Of a DNA stretch of 64,000 nt, positions 8,252-17,367 are shown in pieces (position 1 is the stretch's first letter; the number at the start of each line of letters is the position of its first letter). Made by a program: the position numbers and the translations under genes. The notes beneath the pieces are model-generated. The model was not told the DNA's origin. It saw only the letters and a program-made list of their open reading frames with translations, and ran no database searches. The stretch comes from Leptospira saintgironsiae (lineage in GTDB: Bacteria; Spirochaetota; Leptospiria; Leptospirales; Leptospiraceae): contig NZ_NPDR01000001.1 of the NCBI RefSeq assembly GCF_002811765.1, forward strand, positions 682,001 through 746,000, in the 5' to 3' direction.

Positions 8252-8280
8252 GAAAGTTTACGTTTGTAAGGAGCCGATAA
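8252..8280 (+). promoter_or_regulatory. Possible flagellar sigma (FliA/sigma-28) promoter before a chemoreceptor gene
   Basis: GCCGATAA at 8273-8280 is identical to the consensus sigma-28 -10 element, and GAAAGTTT at 8252-8259 matches seven of eight -35 positions. The spacer is 13 bp rather than the usual 11, which weakens the call. It lies 133 bp upstream of the chemoreceptor start, inside the 299-bp intergenic stretch 8115-8413, where I see nothing else convincing. Confidence 0.42.
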
Positions 8281-8413
8281 GGGATAGATTTCTTCAACCA
8301 AAAGTTGAATATCGTAAGTATTGATAATTTTCAAACATAGGAATCGTTAATTTAGATCTTTTGCCTCGTCATAATCAATCCAAAGAGTTAAAAAATATTC
8401 GCAGCGGGGAAAG

Positions 8414-10375
8414 ATGAAAAATTGGAAAATCTGGCAAAGGCTTTTATTTTTATCCGCATTTCTTTCCCTCCCTTACCCATTCATAATTTATTTTTTAGTT
8501 TCAGAGCAAAACATCCGGATCGGGTTCGCGGAAAAGGAATTATCAGGCGTTCATTTATTAAGAAGCGTAATGCGTCTTTGGAAGGATCAAAAAACCGATT
8601 GGTCCGATAGGATTGCAACTTTTGATCACGATTACAAGAATTCGGAACTGAAAGAGGGGATAGCGTCTTCTTGGGAATCATCCAGAAAAGAATTCCCCGA
8701 TAATGGAACTTCCGAATTGTCGGAAAAACAAATCTCCAATCTTTTAAAATTGAATAATCATATCGGTGATATCTCGAATCTTATATTAGATCCGGATTTG
8801 GATACGTACTACTTAATGGACATCGTACTCATACGGATCCCTATGCTTTATAAATTGCTGGAAGAGATCGAGCGACTGAATCAGGAACGGGGCACTAAAT
8901 TCGAAAGTTTCCAAGTCCGTCTTGTCGCTAAATCCGGAGTCTTAACTGAGACTATTTCTGGCATGGATAGAGGGCTTTCGGTGATACTTGAATCCAGTCC
9001 GGAGTATAAAGAACGCCTTCAAGTTCCTTATTCGAATTTTAAGATTGGATTGGAGAACTTAAACGAGCTGATATCAAATGTAATCGATTCAAATGATTAT
9101 AGGCGACTTTTATCTGAAGAATTGTATAAAAATTCTTTAAACACGGAAGAACTATACAAGGCAGCTTCCAGCTCTCTACAGGCAGGTTTAGTAAAACGAA
9201 TAAGCGGTTTAAAGGTCCGCAATTATTCCATACTTGCCTTCATTTTCGTTTTGCTTTCAATCCCTGCTATTGGACTAGCGATTACTTTATTCAAAGTATC
9301 TTCCCAGATCAGGAAAGTCGTAAAAAGGATGGAAGGTATCGCTGTAGGAAAAGGGGATCTAACTCAACGATTGGATGAGAATGCCGGCGCGGAATTCGGA
9401 GAAATAGCGGTAAGTTTTAATACCTTCGTCGAAAGAATTAAATTGGTCTTAACTGATGTAATCAAAGTTACGGAAGGATTAAGGGAGATAGCAGATTTAA
9501 ATATGTCCGTTTCCGATTCTTTAGAAAAAACTTCTACCGATAATTTTTCCTCGATACAAGAATTGAGCGCTACTACAGAAGAAATCGCTTCCTCTTCGGA
9601 ATTCGTAACTGGCACGGTTAAACAAGAGATCGAAAGTTTATCTCTTCTAACTGAGAAAGCCGGTGAGCTATCGATCCTCATCGAAAAAATCTCGAACGGG
9701 ATTCAAATTGTTAAAAACGCAACGGAAAGTATGAAACAAGTCGCAAACGAAAGTGAATCGGATCTAAGTTTCCTTGTAAAGACGATCGAGGGTATTTCCA
9801 ACAGTTCGGACAAAATTGGAAAAATTGTGGATATTATAAATGAAATTGCAGAAAAAGTGGAATTGCTTGCGCTTAACGCATCCATAGAATCTGCAAGGGC
9901 CGGAGAAGCTGGGAGAGGGTTTGCCGTGGTTGCTTCCGAAATAACGAAATTAGCCGATCAGACTTCTCAAAGTATATTAGAAATACGGAAAATAGTGGCG
10001 AATAATTCGGAAGAGGCTAAGGCAGGCAAGGTTGCAGTAGATACTTCTGTAAATTCGTGGAGGGTGATCACCTCCGGGGTCGATTCTATTTTTTCAGGAT
10101 TGAATGAAATGATTCTTCTTCTTCCAGAGGAATTGAAAATTAAGGATAAATTGGAAGAATCTATAATTGCGATAAAAGAAAGATCGATGTTGATCAACGC
10201 GAGTACAAACGAACAAAAGAGCGCATTGCAAGAAATAGCATCCAAAGTATATCGGATCAATGAGTCAGTCGAGGAGTCGAACGGGTCGGCAAAAACTTTG
10301 AAAGCTCGGGCTTCCGAAATGAATTCGCAAACAAATAGGCTTAGGGACTTAGTCGATTCATTTAGGATTCATTGA
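8414..10375 (+). CDS. Methyl-accepting chemotaxis protein
   Basis: The 653-residue product is a transmembrane chemoreceptor: TM1 at about residues 8-29, a sensory region of about 240 residues (mainly helical), TM2 at about 273-293, a HAMP domain to about residue 346, then the cytoplasmic signalling domain. The hairpin tip is readable as [20 protein letters not shown] followed by [18 protein letters not shown]. The ligand is unknown. It is preceded by a GGGGAAAG-type ribosome site and ends directly against the convergent metal-exporter gene. Family certain, signal unknown. Confidence 0.93.
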   Translation: MKNWKIWQRLLFLSAFLSLPYPFIIYFLVSEQNIRIGFAEKELSGVHLLRSVMRLWKDQKTDWSDRIATFDHDYKNSELKEGIASSWESSRKEFPDNGTSELSEKQISNLLKLNNHIGDISNLILDPDLDTYYLMDIVLIRIPMLYKLLEEIERLNQERGTKFESFQVRLVAKSGVLTETISGMDRGLSVILESSPEYKERLQVPYSNFKIGLENLNELISNVIDSNDYRRLLSEELYKNSLNTEELYKAASSSLQAGLVKRISGLKVRNYSILAFIFVLLSIPAIGLAITLFKVSSQIRKVVKRMEGIAVGKGDLTQRLDENAGAEFGEIAVSFNTFVERIKLVLTDVIKVTEGLREIADLNMSVSDSLEKTSTDNFSSIQELSATTEEIASSSEFVTGTVKQEIESLSLLTEKAGELSILIEKISNGIQIVKNATESMKQVANESESDLSFLVKTIEGISNSSDKIGKIVDIINEIAEKVELLALNASIESARAGEAGRGFAVVASEITKLADQTSQSILEIRKIVANNSEEAKAGKVAVDTSVNSWRVITSGVDSIFSGLNEMILLLPEELKIKDKLEESIIAIKERSMLINASTNEQKSALQEIASKVYRINESVEESNGSAKTLKARASEMNSQTNRLRDLVDSFRIH

Positions 10376-11317
10376 TCAGCATTCTTGATAAGGACATTCT
10401 GCGCCTGCTGGTTCTACTTCCACAGTTGCATGAGGGATATGAAACTCTTTAGTGATATTGCGGATCTTCTCCTTTAATCTCTGAGCTTGGGTTATAGAAG
10501 TTTCCTGAACACCCACATGAAGAGTTAGTACATGATAATCTCCATCCATGGACCAAAGATGAAGATCATGAACTGAACGAACCCCTTTCAATTTTAAGAT
10601 CCGATTTTCTAATTCTTTTGTATCGATACCTTCGGGAGAAGACTGAAGATGTAAAAGAAGTATCTTTCTTAAATTGCGGAAGGATTGGATCCCAACCCAA
10701 AGAGAGATAACGATAGATAATACAGGATCCACCCAAGACCATCCGAATACGATCAAGGCAATACTGCCGAAGAATACTGCAACCCATCCCAATACATCTT
10801 CTAGAAGATGAAGGAATGCAGTTTTTGCATTTAGACCTGAACTATTCTTTAATTTGAATAATGCTGCTCCGTTTACGATCACACCTAAAATAGAAAGTCC
10901 TAACATTCCCCAGCCATTAGGGGAACCTGGTTCATTCAATTTGGTAATAGCAAAGAATAAGATCCCGAAGGATCCTAAAAATAGAACAAAAGAATTTACT
11001 AATGCAGCAGAAAGACTGAGTCTTCTGTAACCGAATGTAAATGTTTGGGTCCTTGGTTTTGCTGCGATCTTTTGGAAGATCCAAGCAAGAGCTAAGAAAC
11101 CACTATCTCCCAGATCATGTAGAGAATCAGAAAGAATTGCTAAGCTATCGAAAAAATATCCGCCTACAAATTCTATCCCTGCAAATCCAAAGTTTAATAG
11201 AAATGCAAATAAGAATGCTCGAGAGTTTTCGGGCATAGAACTAGAATGAGGATCACCCGAATGTGAATGAGAGTGTCCATGATGATCATCGTGAGAATGA
11301 TGATGGTGCCCGTGCAT
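10376..11317 (-). CDS. Cation diffusion facilitator (CDF) metal exporter
   Basis: A 313-residue CDF-family exporter. The N-terminus is His-rich (MHGHHHHSHDDHHGHSHSHS), then six membrane helices with the metal-site motif DSLHDLGDSG near residue 64 and HLLEDVLGW in TM5. The cytoplasmic C-terminal ferredoxin-like domain holds VHDLHLWSMDGDYHVLTLHV. This layout fits the CzcD/ZitB zinc group; the exact metal cannot be read. No adjacent metal regulator is visible. Confidence 0.93.
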   Translation of the reverse strand: MHGHHHHSHDDHHGHSHSHSGDPHSSSMPENSRAFLFAFLLNFGFAGIEFVGGYFFDSLAILSDSLHDLGDSGFLALAWIFQKIAAKPRTQTFTFGYRRLSLSAALVNSFVLFLGSFGILFFAITKLNEPGSPNGWGMLGLSILGVIVNGAALFKLKNSSGLNAKTAFLHLLEDVLGWVAVFFGSIALIVFGWSWVDPVLSIVISLWVGIQSFRNLRKILLLHLQSSPEGIDTKELENRILKLKGVRSVHDLHLWSMDGDYHVLTLHVGVQETSITQAQRLKEKIRNITKEFHIPHATVEVEPAGAECPYQEC

Positions 11318-11411
11318 GGATCTAAAATAAAGAACATGTCGAAATTCTTCCAGTCACTTTTTTAGAAATTGGTTGCAGGATAACGGGTTCTCTTTATCGA
11401 TAAGAGCTGGT

Positions 11412-12023
11412 ATGAGTGAAACTTCGAAAGAACAAGAGTTGGAGATCATCGCAAAAGAAGTGGCTCCTTGTGTTCGATGCAAATTGAATACTACTCGGAC
11501 CCAAACCGTCTTCGGAGAAGGAAATCCAAACGCTGAAGTCATGTTCATAGGAGAAGGTCCAGGAAAACAAGAGGACCTGACAGGCAGACCATTCGTAGGA
11601 AAAGCAGGAGAATTATTAACTAGAATTATAGAAAGAGGGATGGGTGTTCCGAGAGACAGCGTCTATATCGCGAACGTAACTAAATGTAGGCCGACCGTAG
11701 ATCTAAAATTCGAAAAAGACAGACCTCCAGAAGATGACGAAGTAATCGCATGTTCTCCTTTTTTGCTCAGACAAATTTCTATCATACAACCAAAGGTAAT
11801 CATAACCTTAGGAAATCCTTCCACTAGATTCATTTTAAGAACAAAAGAAGGGATTACCAAACTTAGAGGACATTGGGGAGATTTTCATGGCATCCCTGTT
11901 ATGCCTACTTATCATCCCAGCTACGTAATCCGCAACGGTGGGGAGAATAGTCCCTTAAAAAGAGATGTTTGGGAAGATATAAAAAAAGTCTTGGAACGGC
12001 TGGATTGGAAACGTCCGGGATAG
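11412..12023 (+). CDS. Uracil-DNA glycosylase, family 4 type (4Fe-4S)
   Basis: This enzyme removes uracil from DNA. I use the ATG at 11412 (203 residues); a TTG-initiated frame begins at 11373 without support. The iron-sulfur ligands begin with C20 and C23 ([13 protein letters not shown]), followed later by NVTKCRP and IACSPF. The active-site motif [20 protein letters not shown] and the C-terminal TYHPSYVIR are those of thermophile-type UDG family 4. Divergent from the CDF gene with about 94 bp between. Confidence 0.93.
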   Translation: MSETSKEQELEIIAKEVAPCVRCKLNTTRTQTVFGEGNPNAEVMFIGEGPGKQEDLTGRPFVGKAGELLTRIIERGMGVPRDSVYIANVTKCRPTVDLKFEKDRPPEDDEVIACSPFLLRQISIIQPKVIITLGNPSTRFILRTKEGITKLRGHWGDFHGIPVMPTYHPSYVIRNGGENSPLKRDVWEDIKKVLERLDWKRPG

Positions 12024-12172
12024 TATAAACAGATCCGATCCCAAGCAAAAAGAAGCCTCTTGTAAATTTGTTTCTTGCAGATGGGAAAACTCAGATCTAA
12101 TCTGACCCTCTATTTGTAATCTTTGGCATAACCGCCTGATCTTCGAATAGGGAACTCTTTCAGGAGAATCGA

Positions 12173-13129
12173 ATGGAAAATTCAACGACTCGCGCCAAGT
12201 TTGACGGGGCCGGATGGGACCTATTTAAATTATATCTTTTTAATGCTTTAGCTACTATTAGTACATTAGGCATTTATTCTTTTTGGGCAAGAGTAAGAGT
12301 AGAAAGATATTTAAGACAACATACTGTCTTTTTAGGACAAAGATTCGATTTCCACGCTACCGGTCTGGAAAGATTTTTAGGATTTTTGAAAGCGGCTCCG
12401 GTCGCGATTATCTTATTTTGCGCGATTAAATTCCCTTTACAGTGGTGGGTCTTTAGTACTGAGCTTGAGCCTCTTTCCAATTTAATTCCGATCTTTCTTC
12501 TTCTTTATATTTTAGGACCTTTTATCTTTGTAGGAAGATTAAGATTCCATTTAAGTAGGACTTCCTATAATAATATCAGATTTCATTTTGCGGGAAGAGT
12601 TCTGGAACTTGTTAAAATTTTCTTAGTAGGACTTCCACTTACGATCATCACTTTCGGATTTTATTCTCCTTGGTTCACGGTCCGTTTGAAAAGATTCCAA
12701 ATAGAAAATACATATTACGGAAACGCAGGATTTAAATTTGATGGAACAGGAGGATCTTTATTTTGGATCCATCTGAAAGGTTTCCTTCTACTTATACCTA
12801 CATTAGGATTTTATGCTTCTTGGTGGCAGGCAAATGTTTATAATTATTTTTGGAATCAAACAACAGTAAACGGGATCAGATTTAAGGCCAATTTAAAGGG
12901 AGAAGATATACTGGTTTATACCATTCTCTCTTATATGGCGATCTTATTCTCTTTAGGTTTGGCATTTCCTTGGATTGCAGTAATTTGGTATAAATTATTC
13001 TACGAAGCGATTTCTTTAGAAGTGGAACCAGATCTAAGCCAGATCCAGCCTGAATATGACAAAGGAGCTTCCGCATTGGCAGAAGGATTTGAAAGTTCTT
13101 TAGAAGCTCTGGCTGATATATTCGATTAA
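12173..13129 (+). CDS. DUF898 (YjgN-type) membrane protein
   Basis: The 318-residue product has two internally similar halves with the DUF898 pattern: FDGAGWDLFKLYLFNALATI and later FDGTGGSLFWIHLKGFLLLI, each followed by LGIYSFWARVRVERYLRQHT or LGFYASWWQANVYNYFW. About six to eight membrane helices. An AGGAGAA ribosome site precedes the ATG. It is followed after 20 bp by an M48 peptidase gene, a pairing I recall from other bacteria for DUF898. Function of the family is unknown. Confidence 0.88.
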   Translation: MENSTTRAKFDGAGWDLFKLYLFNALATISTLGIYSFWARVRVERYLRQHTVFLGQRFDFHATGLERFLGFLKAAPVAIILFCAIKFPLQWWVFSTELEPLSNLIPIFLLLYILGPFIFVGRLRFHLSRTSYNNIRFHFAGRVLELVKIFLVGLPLTIITFGFYSPWFTVRLKRFQIENTYYGNAGFKFDGTGGSLFWIHLKGFLLLIPTLGFYASWWQANVYNYFWNQTTVNGIRFKANLKGEDILVYTILSYMAILFSLGLAFPWIAVIWYKLFYEAISLEVEPDLSQIQPEYDKGASALAEGFESSLEALADIFD

Positions 13130-13149
13130 TTCCAGTCCAATAAATACAC

Positions 13150-14328
13150 ATGAAAGATAAGCTATACGATGGAAAAACCGCAATTCCTTTTGAAGGAGAA
13201 CTTGTTCCGGAGAAAGACAGATTAGTCTTTCTTTCGGAGTTAAAGTCCTTTAGTTTCCAATATTCTGATATTCTAAACTTAGATCCAGTAGGTCGAGAAT
13301 TCAGATTAGAGATCCGGAATCCGGAAAATCCTACGTATAGTTACATGGTAGTATTCTATTCAAAGGAGAGTTATAGTTCTGTACTTGCGGGCAGAAAGTC
13401 CCAAAACAAATTCCCTCTTTTAGATTTATGGCAGAATACTCATTTTGCTCTTAAACTTGGTGCTTTAGCTCTGACTGCATTTTTAGCTTTTTCAGTTTAT
13501 AATGTAGGGCTTTCTTATGCTTATTTTTTCGTTCCAACCAGCTACGATAAAAAACAATCAGAAGTAATGTCTGGATGGGTGCGAGATTATTTTTCCGAAT
13601 GTTCTTCTCCTACTTTAAAATCTACAATGAAGAAGATCAGCAAAAAGTTGAAGGATGCAGATGATCCATTTGATTATGATATAATTGTAATCGATGATGA
13701 GGTGTTTAATGCATTCGCTATGCCTGGCGGAACAATTGTAGTTTTTACTGAGTTATTAAAAAAGACAGAAACTCCGGAAGAACTTGCAGGAGTATTGGCC
13801 CATGAGATGGCCCATATTCATAAAAGACATGGAGTTCGCAGGCAAATACGTTCTGCAGGGAATGTTGTATTATTATCTTTAGGTATTGGTTCCGGTTTCG
13901 AAGGAGTAGACATGTTAGAAAACATGGATTCTCTTTATGAAGTCTTGAGTGTTACCATCTACGATCAAAAATTTTCCAGAGAATATGAATCAGAAGCAGA
14001 TGAGATCGCTTTAGAAAAATTAAAAAAATCGAATCTAACCGGAGAAGGATTTTTAAACTTCTTTAAAAGGATCCAAGAAGAATACGAGGTTCCTCAGGAA
14101 GAAGAGAGCGAAGAATCTGCTAATGGCGAGAGAGCAGTAAAAATCCCAGATTTTTTAAGTTCTCATCCTGCCACAGAGGACAGGATAGAATATGTGAAGA
14201 ATATCATTTCTCATCCGAATTACCCTAAAGGAAAATTAGGAATTTCGAGCAAAGAATGGAATCGTATCCAAAAACTTTGCTCTCCAGTTAAGCCGCGAAA
14301 AGAATTTAAGAGTCCTTTAGATCTATAG
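13150..14328 (+). CDS. M48-family zinc metallopeptidase, membrane-anchored
   Basis: A 392-residue protein with an N-terminal cytoplasmic-looking domain of about 95 residues, a membrane helix at about 97-125 and an M48 peptidase domain. The zinc motif is HEMAHIHKRH, with H218, E219 and H222; the third ligand should be E280 in ESEADE. It probably cleaves periplasmic proteins, as M48 family enzymes such as BepA/LoiP do, but substrates are unknown. It follows the DUF898 gene and is likely co-transcribed with it. Confidence 0.9.
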   Translation: MKDKLYDGKTAIPFEGELVPEKDRLVFLSELKSFSFQYSDILNLDPVGREFRLEIRNPENPTYSYMVVFYSKESYSSVLAGRKSQNKFPLLDLWQNTHFALKLGALALTAFLAFSVYNVGLSYAYFFVPTSYDKKQSEVMSGWVRDYFSECSSPTLKSTMKKISKKLKDADDPFDYDIIVIDDEVFNAFAMPGGTIVVFTELLKKTETPEELAGVLAHEMAHIHKRHGVRRQIRSAGNVVLLSLGIGSGFEGVDMLENMDSLYEVLSVTIYDQKFSREYESEADEIALEKLKKSNLTGEGFLNFFKRIQEEYEVPQEEESEESANGERAVKIPDFLSSHPATEDRIEYVKNIISHPNYPKGKLGISSKEWNRIQKLCSPVKPRKEFKSPLDL

Positions 14329-14364
14329 AAACTCCAACATCAATTTTTCGAAGCAGGTCTTGTA

Positions 14365-15291
14365 TTACTCTCCCTTCTTCTTGGCCAACCAATCTGCGAT
14401 CTTTTGGTAAATATCAGAAGGAGCAGACTCATGCGCGAATAAAGAAAGGTGGTCGTAGTCTATCTTTCCACCGTTGTCTCGTCCCGCTTCGAAAAATTGA
14501 GTGAACCCTCTTTTTCTGCGATAAACCGGATGGATAGATTCGGAAGTTGAGATATTGTCTAATTTGCCAGCAACGAATAGAGTTGGAAAATCCATTAATT
14601 CGAAGTCTGCCCAAACTTTTGGATTTTCTTCTAAAGAAGGAAGATAATTCCATAATGTTTGGTAGAGATATAAGGTAGTAGGATTGTCTTCGTCTAAGGA
14701 GATAAATCTAGAACAGAAACTATCCTTGTTTTTGCAAGAATTGGAAAGATCAGTTCCGAATCGTTTCTCTTTTTTCATATCATCTATGAAGCTATCGTTG
14801 TACTTATAATCCATTCCGGTTCCCAAAAAGAAAACCTTAGAGATTGCAGGATCCTTTTTAGATCGGATATAATGTAGAATTGCCTGGCCTCCAACTGATA
14901 CTCCGCCTAAAATATAATCTTTACGATTGCTTAGGCTTTGTACTTGAGAGACTGCTTGAGGGAGCAGTTTTTCTCCCACTTCTTTCAGATCTAATCCAGG
15001 ATATACTTCGAAATGTAAAAGGAAAACAGAAAATCCATTTCCACTCAACACGCCGATCAATCCGTTATAATCGCCAAGATATAAAGACTTTTTATTCACA
15101 AGAATTGGATCCAAAAGTAGAACAGGTGGATAATCAGAACTATGTTTTAAAAAGTTTGTAAGATATACGTTAGACGCAATATTTGCAGTTTGATTTTTGA
15201 AAGCTTCTTCTGTGATTACCGCATATCGAGTGCAAGAAAAAGACAGAACGATGGAAAATAAGAAGAATATGATTTTATTTTTGAATTTCAT
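14365..15291 (-). CDS. Alpha/beta hydrolase lipoprotein
   Basis: The 308-residue product has a lipoprotein signal peptide ending LSFSC (Cys near residue 20). The nucleophile elbow GGVSVGGQA has the Gly-x-Ser-x-Gly arrangement, and a C-terminal DYDHLSLFAHESAP segment supplies a likely catalytic His. Substrate unknown. It starts 14 bp after the next hydrolase gene and forms an operon with it; the two are diverged paralogues. Confidence 0.82.
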   Translation of the reverse strand: MKFKNKIIFFLFSIVLSFSCTRYAVITEEAFKNQTANIASNVYLTNFLKHSSDYPPVLLLDPILVNKKSLYLGDYNGLIGVLSGNGFSVFLLHFEVYPGLDLKEVGEKLLPQAVSQVQSLSNRKDYILGGVSVGGQAILHYIRSKKDPAISKVFFLGTGMDYKYNDSFIDDMKKEKRFGTDLSNSCKNKDSFCSRFISLDEDNPTTLYLYQTLWNYLPSLEENPKVWADFELMDFPTLFVAGKLDNISTSESIHPVYRRKRGFTQFFEAGRDNGGKIDYDHLSLFAHESAPSDIYQKIADWLAKKKGE

Positions 15292-15305
15292 TTTATAATC
15301 CGGAA

Positions 15306-16370
15306 TTAATTTCTTTTGTTTAACCAGTGGATGATTGTTGGAAACACTTCGTCATCCGCCTTCTTGCCTACTACTAGGTCAGTGTGACCATAGTCTTCTG
15401 AAAAACCTTTTCCTTTAGAAAGTACGAACAAAGTTTTATCTGTAGAACCTAATTGGTCGTAAACATATCTGAGAGAGTATGTGAATCCTAATTTGTCCCT
15501 TCTGCCCGCGACTAATAACACAGGGATCTTGATATTTCCGAAAGCTTGTGAATATACTAACTTTCCATCTTCTGAACGAAATTGTCCTGTCTCTACGATC
15601 TTATCCATCTGTCTTGCTTCTCTTTTAGAAACTGTTGCGATGGAGTCAGTAAAGACCCCGGATACAATTTTAGGTTCTATGTTCGGTGCGTGCCAGAAAA
15701 CTTCTTCGAAACTTCTTTTAGGAAAGATTGGGAGTCCTGTTCCACCTCTGACTCCGGACCAAGTTTCCGTTGGAACAGCAGGCCATAAATTTAAAGCCCA
15801 TGTAAAGCTAGACCATAATTTTAAAGCATCGGATGGAGGATCCATGATTGCTGGAGAACCGATCGCTACGAAGTTCGCCACTCTGTTCTCACCTAAACTT
15901 CCGAGTCTTGCGTATTGGAGCATTCCTCCCATACTATGGCCGATCCAGTTTACTTTTTCTTTACCTGTGTTTTTTAGAACATATTGGATCGCAGCATCCG
16001 CATCTTGTTTGATATAATCATCAATTGAATAATCAAAAGTTTTATCTCCCCAGAATAAAGAAGGAGACCCAGCTTCTTGTTTTCCTCTTAACTCTAAAAG
16101 CCAAACATCATAACCTTCTTTTTGAAGATGTGCTACTATCGATGACTTTTCGTTGATCTTAAGATAGATACGATTCGCTATGAATCCGTGACAAAGTATC
16201 ACAGGATATTTTTTATTAGCGGTTCCTTGAAGAGGAGGGAAATGTTCTAGAGTGATGTCCCAACCATCAGAGGTTTTAGGATGGAGGATCTCGCCTTTTA
16301 GTGCGATATTCGCGGAGCAAGAAACGATTAGCGGTACGCATACGAAGAATGCGAAAAGAAAACGAAGCAT
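15306..16370 (-). CDS. Alpha/beta hydrolase (lipase-like) lipoprotein
   Basis: The 354-residue product has a signal peptide with lipobox LIVSC (Cys near residue 18). The catalytic elements are readable: the oxyanion region VILCHGFIANR, the nucleophile elbow GHSMGGML, and a C-terminal EDYGHTDLVVG for the His; an Asp in AGRRDKLGF is the likely acid. This resembles gastric-lipase-like hydrolases of fatty-acyl esters. First gene of a two-hydrolase operon. Confidence 0.86.
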   Translation of the reverse strand: MLRFLFAFFVCVPLIVSCSANIALKGEILHPKTSDGWDITLEHFPPLQGTANKKYPVILCHGFIANRIYLKINEKSSIVAHLQKEGYDVWLLELRGKQEAGSPSLFWGDKTFDYSIDDYIKQDADAAIQYVLKNTGKEKVNWIGHSMGGMLQYARLGSLGENRVANFVAIGSPAIMDPPSDALKLWSSFTWALNLWPAVPTETWSGVRGGTGLPIFPKRSFEEVFWHAPNIEPKIVSGVFTDSIATVSKREARQMDKIVETGQFRSEDGKLVYSQAFGNIKIPVLLVAGRRDKLGFTYSLRYVYDQLGSTDKTLFVLSKGKGFSEDYGHTDLVVGKKADDEVFPTIIHWLNKRN

Positions 16371-16448
16371 ACCCGCGATCCTCCTCTTTGCCGAAATGGA
16401 ATCAAGGAAAATTCAAAACTAAATTTGAAGTAAAGAACGATGTTCGTA

Positions 16449-17153
16449 TTATCCGATGCGGAGAGAATTTAGAATATAGTCCACCGACTTCTTCACAGTA
16501 GGAAAAAATCGGATCTTATGAAGTAGCGGATTCCACCAACCAGTCGTAATACAAAAATACGTATCGTATGGAGCCGTATGATGTATTTTGTGATGTTCAG
16601 GAGAAAGTATCCAACGTTTTTTTTGCATGTATTTAATGAGTTTATTTGGCTCATCTTGGTGGGCCCATTTATGGATTTGATTAGTAAAGAAGATCCCGAT
16701 TAACACAAGTATCCAAAATGTTCTGGCCCAAGGAAAGTTACCTGTCTCTAACGGAGCAAAAAAGCAATATAGAAGAATGGGAAGAGACACTAGACAATTA
16801 TTCCCGTTAGTCTCCACAAAATCATGTCGAGTGATACCTTTTGGATCTACATGATGATCTCTAAAAGGAAAAATAAAAGCAGGTCCGATATAAGGTGTGA
16901 ATTCGTTCCCGAAACTATCTCCTAAAAAATGAACAAAGCCCGAAAGAAAGTCAGCAGTAATATAAGCTAAGAATAAGAGAGTTACAAGTTCAGCTAAAAA
17001 AATCCAGGGAGAATCTTTCAAGATTAATAAGGATAAGGTTCCGAACTCATACAGACATAGTCCGGCAAAAACTAAGAATAAAAGTATACTTAGAACTTCT
17101 ACTAGCCTGTGGACCTTAAACGGAGTAGGGAATAAAATTCTCAGGAAGTTCAT
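16449..17153 (-). CDS. CarF/TMEM189-type lipid desaturase (plasmanylethanolamine desaturase-like)
   Basis: The 234-residue membrane protein has four or so helices and the His clusters of the TMEM189/CarF (Kua) family: FVHFLGDSFG near residue 70, FRDHHVDPKGITRHDFVE near 98, WAHQDEPN and LSPEHHKIHHTAPYDTYFCI near 205. Eukaryotic TMEM189 and myxobacterial CarF introduce the vinyl-ether bond of plasmalogens. Histidines for a di-iron site all seem present. Whether this organism makes ether lipids cannot be told from the window. Divergent from the sensor kinase. Confidence 0.82.
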   Translation of the reverse strand: MNFLRILFPTPFKVHRLVEVLSILLFLVFAGLCLYEFGTLSLLILKDSPWIFLAELVTLLFLAYITADFLSGFVHFLGDSFGNEFTPYIGPAFIFPFRDHHVDPKGITRHDFVETNGNNCLVSLPILLYCFFAPLETGNFPWARTFWILVLIGIFFTNQIHKWAHQDEPNKLIKYMQKKRWILSPEHHKIHHTAPYDTYFCITTGWWNPLLHKIRFFPTVKKSVDYILNSLRIG

Positions 17154-17367
17154 AGTTCTTATTTAATCTATATCTACTGGTTTACAAAATTTTTTTTACC
17201 AGATCTGTTTGCTCCGGCAAAAAAAAATCCTTTCGAAACCGATACATAAGAGATAGGTCGATTAAGAATTTAGATATTTCGGATTAATGGAATGTTCTCA
17301 CAACTGTTAATTTTATTCGGATTTTTAAATCCCGCTTTTCAATCCCACCCAAGAAATTCTTATTTGA

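Noticed and set aside
12024..12172. Possible tRNA or small RNA between UDG and DUF898 genes
   Set aside because: No cloverleaf or T-loop sequence and no terminator; nothing specific was found.
15481..16017. 178-codon plus-strand frame opposite the lipase-like gene
   Set aside because: Antisense to a gene with an intact catalytic motif; sequence is not protein-like.
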